A stretch of 64,000 nt of DNA from the NCBI RefSeq assembly GCF_009696265.1, contig NZ_VUMH01000002.1:62001-126000 (forward strand), given 5' to 3'. A program made the translations under genes and the position numbers. Within the stretch, counting starts at the first letter, position 1. Each line of letters begins with the position of its first letter. Positions 51,933 to 62,077 of this stretch are shown here, in pieces. The notes under the pieces are model-generated. The model did no database searches. It was not told where the DNA came from and was given only the letters and a program-made list of their open reading frames with translations. The stretch comes from Desulfovibrio porci. GTDB lineage: Bacteria > Desulfobacterota > Desulfovibrionia > Desulfovibrionales > Desulfovibrionaceae.

Positions 51933-52895
51933 TTAGTTCCAAAGCCCCCGCAGCACGGCCCAACAGGACCCGCCCGGCGCGTCTTCGCGCCGCGCCAGAG
52001 CCAGGGCTTCGCCCCGGTCCAGCAACAGCGCCAGGCCTTCGTCCCGCGCCGTTATCCCGCTGTCCGGCGGCATCGGCGCGCAGGGCACGGCGATGCCGTT
52101 ACGGACCCGCTGGGCCTGTTCCGGCGTGAGTTCCACCCTGGGCCAGTGCGGCAACGCCTCGGCAATGGGGCGCAGGCTGGCGGCCAGCAGGGCGGGATCA
52201 GCCATGAGGTCCCGCAGGTCGCGGGCCGCGTCAAGGCCGAAGGGGTGACTGTACTCCCGGGTCAGTTCCGTGAGCACGGCTCCGCACCCAAGTCGCATCC
52301 CCAAGCTGTGGGCCAGGGAGCGTATGTAGGTGCCGGAACTGCAAGCGACCCGAAAGCGCACAAACGGCAGGCTCACCTCGAGCGTGTCCGCTTGTGAAAT
52401 TTCCATGCGTTTGACCTTGGCGGGAGCCGCCGCGCCCTTGCGGGCCAGCTTGTACAAGGGCTGGCCCTCATGCTTGGCCGCCGAATAGGACGGCACGAGC
52501 TGCTCGCGCGCTTCGCGCCAGAGGGCGATCTCGCGGCGCACGTCTTCCTCGCCGACATGCTGCCACGGAAGCTCGGTCAGCACCTGCCCCTGGCAGTCCC
52601 AGGTGTCCGTGGTTTGGCCCAGACGCAGAACGCCGCTGTAAACCTTGCCGCCGCCCGCCATCAGGTGTGAGGAGAGCTTGGTGGCCTGCCCCAGCAACAC
52701 CAGCAGCACGCCCGACGCCAGAGGATCCAGCGTGCCGGCGTGGCCGATTTTTTTCTGCCCCAGACGCTTGAGCGCCGTCAGGCAACGGGCCGAAGTGGGG
52801 CCCGAAGGCTTGTTCAGCACCAGCACTCCGTGCAATTGCGGCAGTTGGGGCTGACGCGGCTGCGGCGCGGCGGCCGACGTTTCTTCATTGGTCAT
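51933..52895 (-). CDS. truB: tRNA pseudouridine(55) synthase TruB
   Basis: Modifies U55 of the tRNA T-loop. It has 320 residues. The catalytic motif [17 protein letters not shown] with its nucleophilic Asp lies near residue 55, preceded by [10 protein letters not shown], and followed by [15 protein letters not shown] and [16 protein letters not shown]-type sequence (here [16 protein letters not shown]). A C-terminal PUA-like extension follows. ATG 52895 is preferred; TTG 52901 is possible. It sits between nrnA (45 bp gap) and rpsO. Confidence 0.96.
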   Translation of the reverse strand: MTNEETSAAAPQPRQPQLPQLHGVLVLNKPSGPTSARCLTALKRLGQKKIGHAGTLDPLASGVLLVLLGQATKLSSHLMAGGGKVYSGVLRLGQTTDTWDCQGQVLTELPWQHVGEEDVRREIALWREAREQLVPSYSAAKHEGQPLYKLARKGAAAPAKVKRMEISQADTLEVSLPFVRFRVACSSGTYIRSLAHSLGMRLGCGAVLTELTREYSHPFGLDAARDLRDLMADPALLAASLRPIAEALPHWPRVELTPEQAQRVRNGIAVPCAPMPPDSGITARDEGLALLLDRGEALALARREDAPGGSCWAVLRGLWN

Positions 52896-52940
52896 ACGCA
52901 AGCCTGTAGCATAGCCGCAGAGCGATCTGAAGTCAAAATG

Positions 52941-53972
52941 TTATCGCGTTTCACCGGATAAACCGTCTTCTTTGGCCAGTTGGGCGTTGATGGCCGCCAG
53001 CAAAACTTCAGCGGCCTGTTCGGACCTCAGCCGCAGGGTGCCGCCCGCCGCGTTGAGATGCCCCCCCCCGCCCAGCGCGGCCGCCGTGGCGCGCACGTCC
53101 GTGTCGCCGTAGGAGCGCAGGCTGAACTTGCACAGCTGCGGCGCGTCTTCGCGCAGCAGGGCCGCCACCCGCACGCCTCCCAGGCGCCGCAGCTGTTCCA
53201 CAAAGCCTTCCAGATCTTCCTTGAGAGCCCGGCATTGGCGCAGGTCCTCCAGGAGCACCGGGCAGAAGGCCACTTCGCCGTTGCGTTCCAGGCGCGCGCG
53301 TTCCATGAGTCTGCCCCAGAGGCGCATGCGACCCATGCTCCAGGTATTTTCGAGGCGTTCGCGCAGGCCGGTCAGGTCGCAGCCGTCCTCCACCAGACGC
53401 GCGCAGAGGGAAAAGATGTTCGCGCTGGTGTTGCCGTGGCAGAGGCCGCCCGTATCCGTGATGATGCCCAGGGCCACGGCGCAGGCCAGTTCGTTTTTCA
53501 GCGGCAAGCCTGCGGCCAGAGCGACGTATGCCATAAGCTGGGCCGTGGCCGCGGCCTCGGGGTCCACCCAGTTGGCCAGGCTGCCCATACCGTCCCCGCC
53601 CAGGTGGTGGTCGATGTTCAGACTGGTGAGACCGGGCAGGCGTTGGGCCAGTTCCCGGCCCAGGCGATGGGGTTCGCCGCAGTCCAGCAGCAGGGCGCAA
53701 CGCGGCGTGAAGGGCAGATGTTCCAGGCTGGTGTGCACCGTGCCGGGCAGGGGAAAGAACTGGAGGTACTGCGGCAGGCCGGTGCTGCTGTAAAGAATGA
53801 ATTCCTTGCCCAGGGAGCGCAGGATATGCCCGGCCGCGGCCAGGGAACCCACGGCGTCGCCGTCGGGATTGACATGGCCGGACACCAGAACGCGGTCCAC
53901 GTCCCGCAGGGCGGCGGCCATGCGGCACGCGCCGTCGCGGAAGTGCGCTGGAATCAGTTCAGTCTGCGGCAT
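52941..53972 (-). CDS. nrnA: DHH/DHHA1 phosphoesterase, NrnA-type oligoribonuclease/pAp phosphatase
   Basis: Manganese-dependent phosphoesterase degrading short oligoribonucleotides and probably 3',5'-pAp. It has 343 residues. DHH motifs are visible: GHVNPDGDAVGS (near 32), LLLDCGE, NIDHHLGG and a TDTGGLCHGNTS block; the DHHA1 domain ends with ALGGGGHLNAAGG. ATG 53972 overlaps the end of the DUF503 gene by 14 bp, showing translational coupling. It is the usual neighbour of truB in this cluster. Confidence 0.92.
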   Translation of the reverse strand: MPQTELIPAHFRDGACRMAAALRDVDRVLVSGHVNPDGDAVGSLAAAGHILRSLGKEFILYSSTGLPQYLQFFPLPGTVHTSLEHLPFTPRCALLLDCGEPHRLGRELAQRLPGLTSLNIDHHLGGDGMGSLANWVDPEAAATAQLMAYVALAAGLPLKNELACAVALGIITDTGGLCHGNTSANIFSLCARLVEDGCDLTGLRERLENTWSMGRMRLWGRLMERARLERNGEVAFCPVLLEDLRQCRALKEDLEGFVEQLRRLGGVRVAALLREDAPQLCKFSLRSYGDTDVRATAAALGGGGHLNAAGGTLRLRSEQAAEVLLAAINAQLAKEDGLSGETR

Positions 53973-54255
53973 AAATCTCTACCTGGCTGTCGACCATTTC
54001 CTCGGGGCAGACCGCTTCCATCATCAGGGCGCATTTGTCCATGCGGCTGCGGAGGTGGGTTTCGCTGTTGGAAATGGAGGCCACGGCGAGACGCAGGCGG
54101 GTGAGGCTGTCCTCGGTGCCGGCCTCGGCGATGGCCACGTTGAATTTGTTGCGGGTTTTTTGCTTCAGGCTGTTGGCGACGCGGCGCTTGGCCTTGAGAT
54201 TGTCGTTGCCGTCCAGGCTGAATTCGACGGTCAGGACCGCCATGAACATGGGCAT
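53959..54255 (-). CDS. ylxP: DUF503/YlxP-family protein
   Basis: Small protein of 98 residues, similar to YlxP-like DUF503 proteins found next to infB and rbfA. The core pattern is MAVLTVEFSLDGNDNLKAKR, then NKFNVAIAEAG and LRLAVASISNSETHL. Function uncertain; a link to ribosome maturation is inferred from the neighbourhood. The start ATG 54255 lacks a good ribosome site, with alternatives at the next two Met codons. It overlaps nrnA by 14 bp. The 354-bp gap to infB (54256-54609) contains no rbfA. Confidence 0.85.
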   Translation of the reverse strand: MPMFMAVLTVEFSLDGNDNLKAKRRVANSLKQKTRNKFNVAIAEAGTEDSLTRLRLAVASISNSETHLRSRMDKCALMMEAVCPEEMVDSQVEIYAAD

Positions 54256-54536
54256 AGGGATTATTCTGCTTTTTTGCCGGTGATTGTGCGCCTGCTGTGG
54301 GTGAATGGGTTTGTCATCCGCGTGATGTTTTTTGCGCCCTTCGGGCAAAGGTTTTCCGTCACGCTGACGATGGGCCGCTTCCAGCGCGGGCAGGAGCCGG
54401 GGGGCTTGCAACCTCTTCCCCCTGCGTGCGTAACATGTCGACGCGGCGGCAATGTCCAGAGGCGATGTGAAGTCACGAACGAATCCCGCTTTACACTGCC
54501 CCCGTATACGGTTCAACGGGTTGACGAGAGGAATGC

Positions 54537-54582
54537 AAAGGGGGGAGTGCCGGGGACTTCGCCCCTCCGGCTCCTCCCCCCT
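54537..54582 (-). terminator. Hairpin after infB
   Basis: AGGGGGGAG and its complement enclose a second GC-rich stem (GCCGG/CCGGC-like), followed on the minus strand by TTTGC. It lies 28 bp past the infB stop. It probably reduces read-through into ylxP. Confidence 0.5.
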
Positions 54583-54609
54583 CGACGTCCGCGCGGGCGT
54601 CAAATCCTG

Positions 54610-57600
54610 TTACAGCGTGGCGGCTTCTTCCACGGTCTCGAAGGCTTCGATAATGTCGCCTATCTTGACGTCGTTGAAGTTCTCCAGGCCCACGCCGCAC
54701 TCATTGCCCTTGACCACTTCCTTGGCGTCATCCTTGAAGCGCTTGAGCGACGAGATTTTGCCGGTGTACACCACCACGCCGTCGCGCAGCAGCCGCACCC
54801 CCGCATTGCGGGCGATCTTGCCGTCCGCCACATAGGAACCGGCGATGACGCCCACCTTGGGCACGCTGAAGGTGTCGCGCACCTCGGCCTGGCCCAGATA
54901 GACCTCACGCTGCACCGGGGCCAGCAGACCGGCCATGGCGCTCTTGATGTCGTCTATCAGCTTGTAGATAATGTCGTAGAAGCGGATGTCCACATTCTCG
55001 TGTTCGGCCACATCCTTGATCTTGGACGTGGGCCGCACGTTGAAGCCGATGATGATGGCCTTGGAGGCCGACGCCAGCAGAATATCGGATTCGGTGATGG
55101 CGCCGGTGCCGCCGTGCACCACGTTGAGGCGCACCTTGTCCGTGCTCTGCTTGTTCAGAGCCTCGGTAATGGCTTCCAGGCTGCCCTGCACGTCGGCCTT
55201 GACCACCAGGTTGAGGGTCAGGGTTTCCTGATCCGAGGCCCGCTGGGAGAGGAAGGTTTCCAGTGTGACCCTGGACTCGGAGGCCAGATCGCGTTCGCGC
55301 TGCTTGGCCGCGCGGGAATCGGCGATGCGGCGGGCCAGCTTTTCGTCGGCCACCACAAAGAATTCCTCGCCCGCTTCGGGCACGCCCTCAAAACCCTGTA
55401 CTTCCACAGGCAGGGACGGCCCGGCTTCCTTGACTTTTTTGCCCTGGTCGCTGGTCAGGGCGCGCACGCGGCCCGAGAAGGGTCCGCAGACGAAGTTGTC
55501 GCCCTGCTTGAGCGTGCCTTCCTGGATCAGAACTGTGGCGATGGGGCCGCGTCCCTTGTCCAGTTTGGCTTCCACGATATGGCCGCGCGCGGCTTTGTCC
55601 GGGTTGGCCTTGAGCTCCATGATTTCCGATTGCAGAGCCACCATTTCCAGCAGTTCGTCCAGTCCCTCGCGGGTCTTGGCCGAAACCTTGGCCACAATGG
55701 TTTCGCCGCCCCAGTCTTCGGGCTGCAGGCCCAGCTCGGACAGTTCACGCAGCACGCGGTCCGGGTCGGCGCCGGGCTTGTCCATCTTGTTCACGGCCAC
55801 CATGATGGGCACGTTGGCCGCGCGCGAGTGGTTGATGGCCTCGCGGGTCTGCTCCATGACGCCGTCGTCGGCGGCCACCACCAGGATGACCAGGTCCGTG
55901 ACCTGCGCGCCTCGCGCCCGCATGGCTGTGAAGGCCTCGTGCCCGGGCGTGTCCAGAAAGACGATGTCGCCGCGCTTGCTTTTCACATGATAGGCGCCGA
56001 TGTGCTGGGTGATGCCGCCCGCTTCGCCGCTGGTCACGTTGGACTTGCGGATGGCGTCCAGCAGCGAGGTTTTGCCGTGGTCCACGTGACCCATGATGGT
56101 CACCACCGGCGGACGCGGCTTGAGCGTTTCGGGCGCGTCGGCATCCTTGGGCACCAGATAGTCGTCCTCGGAGAAGCCGGCCTTTTCCACTTCATAGCCG
56201 AATTCGGCGGCCACCAGAGTGGCGGTGTCGATGTCCAGCGACTGGTTGATGGTGGCCATCACGCCCAGACCGAAGAGCACCTTGATGATCTCGTTGGCCT
56301 TGAGGCCCATCTGATGGGCCATGTCCGCCACGCGGATGGCTTCCGTGACGCGGATCTTGCGCTTGGCGGCCTTCAGGGGCTGCGTGGTCTGGGGCATCAC
56401 GGGCTTGCCGCCCTTGCGGCGCCCCTTGCCCCGGTTCAGACGCGGCGAATCGTCGTCGTCCTGGCGGCGGCCGAAATCGCCCTGCTGGAAATCCACGGTA
56501 CGGCGGCCCTTGAGGCGCTTTTTCTTGCTCTGACCGTCGCGGCCTTCAGTGGGCTGGGCGGGCGCGGGCTGGCCGAAGCCGCCGGGCCTGCCGGGACCAC
56601 CGGTACGGGGGCCGCCGGGACCCGCCGGTCTGCCGGGAGCGCCGGGCCTGGCCGGAGCTCCGGGACGGGGCGAGCGCGGGCCCTCGCCGGGACGGCCGGG
56701 ACCGCCGGGGCGGTAGCCGGACGCGGGACGCGCGGCGGGACGGCTGTCCTGCGAACCGGGCGCGGGACGCGAAATGATCCGCACCTGGGGCGCGGCGGGT
56801 TCGGAGCGGGAAGTGCGGCGCGGCGCGGCCTCAGCGGCGTCGGTCGCGTCAGAGGCGGAATCATCCGCCTGCCCGGTCTCGGCATGGGGGTCGGCCGCGC
56901 GCGGGGGCAGGGTCGGCGCGGAAGAACCTTCGGGAACGGCGGAAGCGTCGGGACGGGCCAGACGGGAAGTTTTGGCGCTTTTTTCCGGGGCGTCGGCGGG
57001 GGGTATGCCGGCCGGGGCCTCGGGAGCGACCGCGTTTTCTTCCGTAATGGGGGCGGCCGAAACCACAGGTTCGGCCGCCGCGACAGGCTCGGCGGCGCGC
57101 GCGGCTTCGTCGCCGGGGCGGCTGATGACGCGCGCGGCGGCCACCACGCGGGCGGTTTTCTGCGGCTTGGGCGCGGAGGCCTCCGCATCTGTCGGCGCGG
57201 GCGCGTCGGCGTCCTTGGGTTCGACAGGCCTGGCCGCGACGCTTTCCGCCGCGTCGGCTTCGGCTGCCGGGCCTTCGGCTTTGGCCGAACTCTCGGCGAC
57301 CGCGGGCGCGCTTTCCGCTTCGGGCCGGGCCGCCGGAGCGGCTTCGGCCTCGGGAGCTTTCGCTTCGGGCGCGGGAGCGGCCTCGGCGTCCTTGCGGCGG
57401 CGGCGCACGATGACATTGGGCTGGACCTCCGTGCGCTCCACTCCGCCCTGCTTCTGTCCGGCGAAATGGCCGCGCAGGCGGGCCGCGTCCTCCACGGACA
57501 CGGAACCGGCCGTACTCTTGGCCGGCAGGCCAAGCTCACGCAGAGCGCGCAGCATGTCTTTGGACTGCACGTCGAGCTCTCCGGCGAGATCTTTTATCTT

Positions 57601-57618
57601 AATTTTTTCTTCAGGCAT
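54610..57618 (-). CDS. infB: Translation initiation factor IF-2
   Basis: GTPase that delivers initiator tRNA to the 30S subunit. It has 1,002 residues, large because of a long low-complexity N-terminal region. An IF2-N module ([17 protein letters not shown]) starts the protein. About residues 60-400 are Ala/Glu/Pro-rich and then Gly/Pro/Arg-rich ([13 protein letters not shown]-type repeats), and a second IF2-N ([16 protein letters not shown]) precedes the G domain: [29 protein letters not shown]. Domains II-IV follow to the end. ATG 57618 follows AGGGGGG and overlaps ylxR by 8 bp. Confidence 0.98.
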   Translation of the reverse strand: MPEEKIKIKDLAGELDVQSKDMLRALRELGLPAKSTAGSVSVEDAARLRGHFAGQKQGGVERTEVQPNVIVRRRRKDAEAAPAPEAKAPEAEAAPAARPEAESAPAVAESSAKAEGPAAEADAAESVAARPVEPKDADAPAPTDAEASAPKPQKTARVVAAARVISRPGDEAARAAEPVAAAEPVVSAAPITEENAVAPEAPAGIPPADAPEKSAKTSRLARPDASAVPEGSSAPTLPPRAADPHAETGQADDSASDATDAAEAAPRRTSRSEPAAPQVRIISRPAPGSQDSRPAARPASGYRPGGPGRPGEGPRSPRPGAPARPGAPGRPAGPGGPRTGGPGRPGGFGQPAPAQPTEGRDGQSKKKRLKGRRTVDFQQGDFGRRQDDDDSPRLNRGKGRRKGGKPVMPQTTQPLKAAKRKIRVTEAIRVADMAHQMGLKANEIIKVLFGLGVMATINQSLDIDTATLVAAEFGYEVEKAGFSEDDYLVPKDADAPETLKPRPPVVTIMGHVDHGKTSLLDAIRKSNVTSGEAGGITQHIGAYHVKSKRGDIVFLDTPGHEAFTAMRARGAQVTDLVILVVAADDGVMEQTREAINHSRAANVPIMVAVNKMDKPGADPDRVLRELSELGLQPEDWGGETIVAKVSAKTREGLDELLEMVALQSEIMELKANPDKAARGHIVEAKLDKGRGPIATVLIQEGTLKQGDNFVCGPFSGRVRALTSDQGKKVKEAGPSLPVEVQGFEGVPEAGEEFFVVADEKLARRIADSRAAKQRERDLASESRVTLETFLSQRASDQETLTLNLVVKADVQGSLEAITEALNKQSTDKVRLNVVHGGTGAITESDILLASASKAIIIGFNVRPTSKIKDVAEHENVDIRFYDIIYKLIDDIKSAMAGLLAPVQREVYLGQAEVRDTFSVPKVGVIAGSYVADGKIARNAGVRLLRDGVVVYTGKISSLKRFKDDAKEVVKGNECGVGLENFNDVKIGDIIEAFETVEEAATL

Positions 57619-57940
57619 GTTTACCCCCCTTATCAAGGCTGTCGCCAGCCGTACCGCGCGTTCCGCGTTTGACGGCCGCGCCGCGCCGTGCACCGGGCCT
57701 GTATTTGGCGAATTTCTGTTCGCAGACAGGATCGGAACACACATACCAGCCCCTGCCCGGTCTGGTTTTTTCCGCGTCAATACTCAAATTTCCCTGCGCT
57801 GTCAGCACGTGGCGGTTCAGCTCGGCCTTGGCGAAGCGGCGGCGGCAGATCACGCACATCCGCACCGGCCCCTGCGGTGTTTCCGGCCTTTCCCGGCCGT
57901 CCGCGCCGCCCGATCCCGCGACGGCCTTATTTTTCGGCAT
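57611..57940 (-). CDS. ylxR: YlxR-family (DUF448) RNA-binding protein
   Basis: Small nucleic-acid-binding protein, 109 residues, with the YlxR core [19 protein letters not shown] and [16 protein letters not shown]. It carries extra ~25 residues at both ends, basic at the C-terminus. It overlaps nusA by 14 bp and infB by 8 bp, so translation of nusA-ylxR-infB is coupled. YlxR proteins are tied to nusA/infB operons and have been linked to RNase P RNA or transcription control; the role here is inferred. Confidence 0.92.
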   Translation of the reverse strand: MPKNKAVAGSGGADGRERPETPQGPVRMCVICRRRFAKAELNRHVLTAQGNLSIDAEKTRPGRGWYVCSDPVCEQKFAKYRPGARRGAAVKRGTRGTAGDSLDKGGKHA

Positions 57941-59318
57941 CGGCGCTCCCGGCGTCTTCCGTGGTTTCCGGCATGGTCTCCGGCGCAGCTTCAGGCTCAG
58001 TGCCGGTCTGAACTTCGTTCTCTTCCGCCTTGTCGTCGGTCCGGCCCAGTTCCACAGCCGAGGATTCGGGCGTGCTTTCCACCACCGGAGCCAGGAAGTT
58101 GATGGCCGAGCGCAGATCCGAAATGCGCGAAGCGCTGATGGTCAGCTTGTCGGCCAGTTCCTCGTCGCTGGCTTCACGCAGCGCGTCCAGCGAGGAATAA
58201 CCCGCTTCCAGCAGGGCCTCAATGGAAACTTCCGCCACGCTGGCCACCTGCTCCAGGCCGTGCCCGATGGCGTTGGCCTCGTTGTAGCGGGTTTCGGTGA
58301 AGATATCGACCTTCCAGCCCAGCAGGCGCGCGGCCAGCTTGACGTTCTGGCCCTTGCGGCCGATGGCGTTGGTGAGCTGGTCGTCGGGCACGATGACTTC
58401 CAGGAGGTTTTCCTCCTCGTCCACCACGATGCGCGAAACCAGGGCCGGGGCCAGGGCGTTGCGGGCGTAGGTGGCGATTTCCGGACTCCAGACCACAATA
58501 TCGATGCGCTCGCCGCGCAGTTCCTGTACAATATTCTGGATGCGCGAACCGCGCACGCCCACGCAGGCGCCCACCGGGTCCACGTCCCGCTCGCGCGAGA
58601 GCACGGCCACCTTGGCGCGGGAACCGGGATCGCGGGCCACGCCCATGATCTGCACCACGCCGTCGTCCACCTCCGGCACTTCCCGGCGGAACAGGGCGGC
58701 CATGTAGTCGCGGTGCGCGCGGGAGATGACCACCTGCGGGCCGCGTCCTTCCTTGCGCACTTCGATGATCAGGGCCTGCACGCGGTCGCCGCGTTTGTAA
58801 TGCTCGCGCGGAATCTGCTCCTCGCGGGGCAGAATGGCCTCGGTGCGGCCCAGGTTGACCACCCAGCCGCCCTTGTCGCGGCGCTGGATGATGCCGGAGA
58901 CGATTTCGCCCACGCGGTCCTTGTATTCCTCGTAAATAATTTCCTGCTCGGCGTCGCGCATGCGCTGGATGATGACCTGCTTGGCGGACTGGGCCGCGAT
59001 GCGCCCCAGATCCTCCACCTTGACCCGGAAGCCCATTTCGTCGTCCAGCTGCACGGAGGGATCATGTTCGCGGGCGTCGGCCAGGGCGATCTGGGTGTCC
59101 TCATTGGCCACGTCGTCGTCTTCCACCACGATTTTGAACTGATAGACCTCAATGTCGCCGGTGTCGTCATTATAGGTCACTTCCACGTCCATATCCTCGC
59201 TGAAGCGGCGCAGCACCGAAGTGCGCACGGCGTCTTCCAGCGTGTCGATGAGCATGTCGCGGTCAAGGCCCTTGTCCTTGCTGATCTGGTCAATGGCCTT
59301 TTTGAGTTCAAGATTCAT
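57927..59318 (-). CDS. nusA: Transcription termination/antitermination factor NusA
   Basis: RNA polymerase-associated factor, 463 residues. Order: N-terminal RNAP-binding domain (LKKAIDQISKDKGLDRDML), S1 (DRVGEIVSGIIQRRDKGGWV), KH1 (CVGVRGSRIQNIVQELRGERIDIV) and KH2 (AIGRKGQNVKLAARL). One C-terminal helix-hairpin-helix-like acidic repeat remains (SVEALLEAGYSS-type region), followed by an acidic tail of about 50 residues. ATG 59318 follows GGAGG. It lies 38 bp after rimP in the conserved operon. Confidence 0.97.
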   Translation of the reverse strand: MNLELKKAIDQISKDKGLDRDMLIDTLEDAVRTSVLRRFSEDMDVEVTYNDDTGDIEVYQFKIVVEDDDVANEDTQIALADAREHDPSVQLDDEMGFRVKVEDLGRIAAQSAKQVIIQRMRDAEQEIIYEEYKDRVGEIVSGIIQRRDKGGWVVNLGRTEAILPREEQIPREHYKRGDRVQALIIEVRKEGRGPQVVISRAHRDYMAALFRREVPEVDDGVVQIMGVARDPGSRAKVAVLSRERDVDPVGACVGVRGSRIQNIVQELRGERIDIVVWSPEIATYARNALAPALVSRIVVDEEENLLEVIVPDDQLTNAIGRKGQNVKLAARLLGWKVDIFTETRYNEANAIGHGLEQVASVAEVSIEALLEAGYSSLDALREASDEELADKLTISASRISDLRSAINFLAPVVESTPESSAVELGRTDDKAEENEVQTGTEPEAAPETMPETTEDAGSADAEK

Positions 59319-59356
59319 GTCTGCCTCCGGCTGCCGCGCGTGGCGGCGTAAAATCG

Positions 59357-60058
59357 CTATTTGGCTTCAGGTGACGTCCCGCCGGGAGTGTTGCGGGAAC
59401 CTTTTCCGGGAGCCTTTTCCGGCTTTTTCCCCGGTCCCTTTCCTGGCCCTTTCCCTGGCTTGACCGGCTGACGGAAAATATACATGCGGCTGGCCCGGCG
59501 CACTTCCGTCCAGGGCAGGCGCACGGGGGGCAAAGCCTCGGGGCTGACCTCGCCCTCGGCCGAAACCACGACGGGCTCCAGCACAAAGGCGTCCGCCTCC
59601 ACGGCGGCGAGTCTGCCGCGCCAGAGACGGCGGGGGGCCGCCCCGGACTCCGCGCCGCCTTCGGGCGCGAGAGGCGCGTGCAGCCGCGCCTCCACCACGT
59701 CGCCCAGATAGGGACGCATCTGCTCCAGGCTGAAAAAAAGACGCGTGAGGCCCGGCGTGGACACTTCCAGCACGTAGGCCGAGGGCACGGCGTCCTCCAC
59801 CTCCAGGGCCAGCCCCAAATGGCGGGAAATTTCCTCGCACTGGCCGATGCTGGCCGAGGCGGGGCTTTCGATCTTTTCTCCGCCGGGAGTGACGGCCTGG
59901 GTGGGATCTTCAGGCCCGCACGCAGGCACGTCCACAAAGAGACGCACCGCCATGCGGCCGCTCTGGGCCACTTCCACGCCCCAGATGACCAGGCCCAGAG
60001 CGCGGACCACGGGTTCGGCCAGGCGGATGACGGTTTCTTTGAGGGCGGCTTCGCTCAT
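59357..60058 (-). CDS. rimP: Ribosome maturation factor RimP with extended C-terminus
   Basis: 30S maturation factor, 233 residues, longer than the usual ~150. The core has LVIWGVEVAQSGRMAVRLFV, CEEISRHLGLALEVEDAVP and YVLEVSTPGLTRLF, followed by the SH3-like C-domain. Additions: an insert of about 20 residues before the CEEIS block, a ~25-residue insert in the C-domain, and a terminal basic run with PGKGPGKGPGKK-type repeats. ATG 60058 follows AAGGAAATT. It is first in the rimP-nusA-infB operon, preceded by a terminator-bearing leader. Confidence 0.93.
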   Translation of the reverse strand: MSEAALKETVIRLAEPVVRALGLVIWGVEVAQSGRMAVRLFVDVPACGPEDPTQAVTPGGEKIESPASASIGQCEEISRHLGLALEVEDAVPSAYVLEVSTPGLTRLFFSLEQMRPYLGDVVEARLHAPLAPEGGAESGAAPRRLWRGRLAAVEADAFVLEPVVVSAEGEVSPEALPPVRLPWTEVRRASRMYIFRQPVKPGKGPGKGPGKKPEKAPGKGSRNTPGGTSPEAK

Positions 60059-60121
60059 AATTTCCTTAAAAAAGCAACGACGACGCGGGGTTCTGACTGG
60101 TCCGCATCCCGTCGTGGGGAC

Positions 60122-60151
60122 AAAAAAAAGGGGGCCTATTCAGGCCACCCC
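60122..60151 (-). terminator. Terminator within the rimP leader
   Basis: Minus strand GGGGTGGCCT-GAAT-AGGCCCCC followed by eight T, a strong rho-independent terminator. It lies between the promoter at 60222-60250 and the rimP ATG at 60058, so it must act as a leader attenuator or end a short RNA of about 90 nt. Confidence 0.85.
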
Positions 60152-60221
60152 GTTGTGAACATACGTCCTGCATCAGGATGTGACGGTTCGCGCCGGAACG
60201 CAAACCATCTTGAATTCGGTT

Positions 60222-60250
60222 GACTTAACTCAGGCTGCAAATGTTGTCAA
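60222..60250 (-). promoter_or_regulatory. Promoter candidate of the rimP-nusA-infB operon
   Basis: Minus strand TTGACA-N17-TAAGTC: a perfect -35, a poor -10. A 16-base spacing would give TTAAGT. It sits in the 438-bp divergent gap 60059-60496, of which the part nearest the chemoreceptor gene (60290-60490) is AT-rich and shows no convincing promoter by eye. Confidence 0.45.
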
Positions 60251-60496
60251 GCGGCGAATCTGATTGCGATCCAAATAAAAAGCCGCCTGCTTTTATTCCG
60301 GATCGTACGCGTGAAAATGCTTCTTCCGTCTCGCGCGTGTCGGGCCGGTCTGATGTTTGCCGCTGATTTTCAGAGATAAAACAGTAAAATAAAGCTTTTC
60401 AGCTATGGAGGGCCTAAAAGAAATCCGATATCAGTCGTTAAGACTCGTGCAAGTGGGAAGTTTGGGTTGCGCGTGTCCGGGAACCAGGGAGGAAAT

Positions 60497-62059
60497 ATGG
60501 GGCTTTTTCGAAAATTTTCGGCGAGTTGCATTCTTGCGACTGTGGCTGCTGCGGTTTTGGCCTGGGCCGTGACGGCGGCTTTCTCCGGCGGTCAGGGCGG
60601 CGCTGCGCTGGTAGGGGCTGTGGCGGCGGCCGTATTTACAGCCTGCGGCCTGGGCTTGGCAGCGCGTTTTATTTTTCTGCGTCCGTTGACGGCGGTGGAG
60701 CAAGGCTTGCGCGATCTGGCCGAGGGACGGCTGACGGCGGCCCGGCCCTCTTTGGACAGAGACCTGCCCGGCATCCAGGCGGCCCTGGACGCGGCGCTGG
60801 GCGCGCTGAAATTTGAACGCGGCCTGTCGCGCGGCGTGTTTCAGGGGCTGCCCATGCCCTACCTGCTGGTGGACACGCAGGAGCGCACCACCAGCACCAA
60901 CCAGGCCTGCCTGGACATGCTGGAAATCGACGACAGCGTGGAATCCTGCCTGGGCAAGACCCTGGCGGAGCTTTTTTATAATGATCCCAAGCGCGAAACA
61001 GCGGTGGGCAAGAGCATCCGCAACGGCGAATATTTCCGCAACCTGGATCTCGTCATCACCGGCCACCGGGGCCGGGGCATCAATGTGCTGGCCAATATCT
61101 TTCCCATTTACGACGAGGACAAGACCTGCATCGGCGGGCTCTGTCTCTATGTGGACATGACAGCCCTGAAACAGGCCGAGCGGGCCATTACGGACAAGAA
61201 TGAGCGCATGGCCGTGGCGGCGCAGTCGCTGGAAGAGGCGGTGGGCAGGCTTTCCGGCATTTCCGGCGGCCTGTCGCGCGGTATTCAGCAGTCGGACAGC
61301 GGCGCGGCCATGTCCGCCGAACGCCTGTCCGAAGCGGCCGCGGCCATGAATGAAATGAACGCCACGGTGCAGGAAGTGGCCAGAAACGCCGAGGCCGCCT
61401 CGGGCGCGTCCGCGTTGACCAGGGAAAAAGCCGAAGCGGGCGCGCAGGTGGTGGAAAAGGCCGTGCGCAGCATCAAACGGGTGCACGAGGTTTCCCTGGC
61501 GCTCAGGCAGGACATGGGCCAGCTGGATGAGCACGCCCGGGCCATCAGCCGGATCATGGGCGTGATTTCCGACATCGCGGACCAGACCAATCTGCTGGCG
61601 CTGAATGCGGCCATTGAGGCGGCGCGCGCCGGCGACGCCGGACGCGGCTTCGCGGTGGTGGCCGACGAGGTGCGCAATCTGGCCGAAAAAACCATGACGT
61701 CCACCCATGACGTGGGCGAAGCCATCAAGGCCATTCAGGAAAGCACGGCCAAGAGCATGGACTCCGTGGACAACGCCGTGAGCCAGATCGAACAGGCCAC
61801 GGATCTGGCGGGGCAGTCCGGCCAGGCTCTGGAAGAAATCGTCAGCACCGTGGAAAACACGGCCGGTCAGGTCAGCGCCATTGCGGCGGCCAGCGAACAG
61901 CAGTCCGCGGCCAGCGAGGAGATCAACCGCTCCATTGCGGAAGTCAACGGCGTGGCAGCCGACACGGCGCAGTCCATGCGCGAGGCCCACGAGGAAATGG
62001 CCCGGCTGGTGGAACTGACCGGCACTCTGGAAGAGCTGATGGCCCGGCTCAAGGAATAA
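60497..62059 (+). CDS. Methyl-accepting chemotaxis protein with cytosolic PAS domain
   Basis: Chemoreceptor, 520 residues. Two membrane helices at about 10-30 and 36-60 are separated by only a few residues, so there is no periplasmic ligand domain. A short HAMP-like segment leads to a PAS domain (about 118-230, [20 protein letters not shown]) and a signalling region whose hairpin tip reads [20 protein letters not shown] followed by [15 protein letters not shown]. Sensing is therefore probably cytosolic. ATG 60497 follows AGGGAGGAAAT. It is convergent with mutY, 18 bp apart. Confidence 0.95.
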   Translation: MGLFRKFSASCILATVAAAVLAWAVTAAFSGGQGGAALVGAVAAAVFTACGLGLAARFIFLRPLTAVEQGLRDLAEGRLTAARPSLDRDLPGIQAALDAALGALKFERGLSRGVFQGLPMPYLLVDTQERTTSTNQACLDMLEIDDSVESCLGKTLAELFYNDPKRETAVGKSIRNGEYFRNLDLVITGHRGRGINVLANIFPIYDEDKTCIGGLCLYVDMTALKQAERAITDKNERMAVAAQSLEEAVGRLSGISGGLSRGIQQSDSGAAMSAERLSEAAAAMNEMNATVQEVARNAEAASGASALTREKAEAGAQVVEKAVRSIKRVHEVSLALRQDMGQLDEHARAISRIMGVISDIADQTNLLALNAAIEAARAGDAGRGFAVVADEVRNLAEKTMTSTHDVGEAIKAIQESTAKSMDSVDNAVSQIEQATDLAGQSGQALEEIVSTVENTAGQVSAIAAASEQQSAASEEINRSIAEVNGVAADTAQSMREAHEEMARLVELTGTLEELMARLKE

Positions 62060-62077
62060 GCCGGCCGCCCGTCGGGC

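Noticed and set aside
53797-57672. 1,291-codon open frame on the plus strand
   Set aside because: Antisense to infB; its Gly/Arg-rich part mirrors the IF-2 linker.
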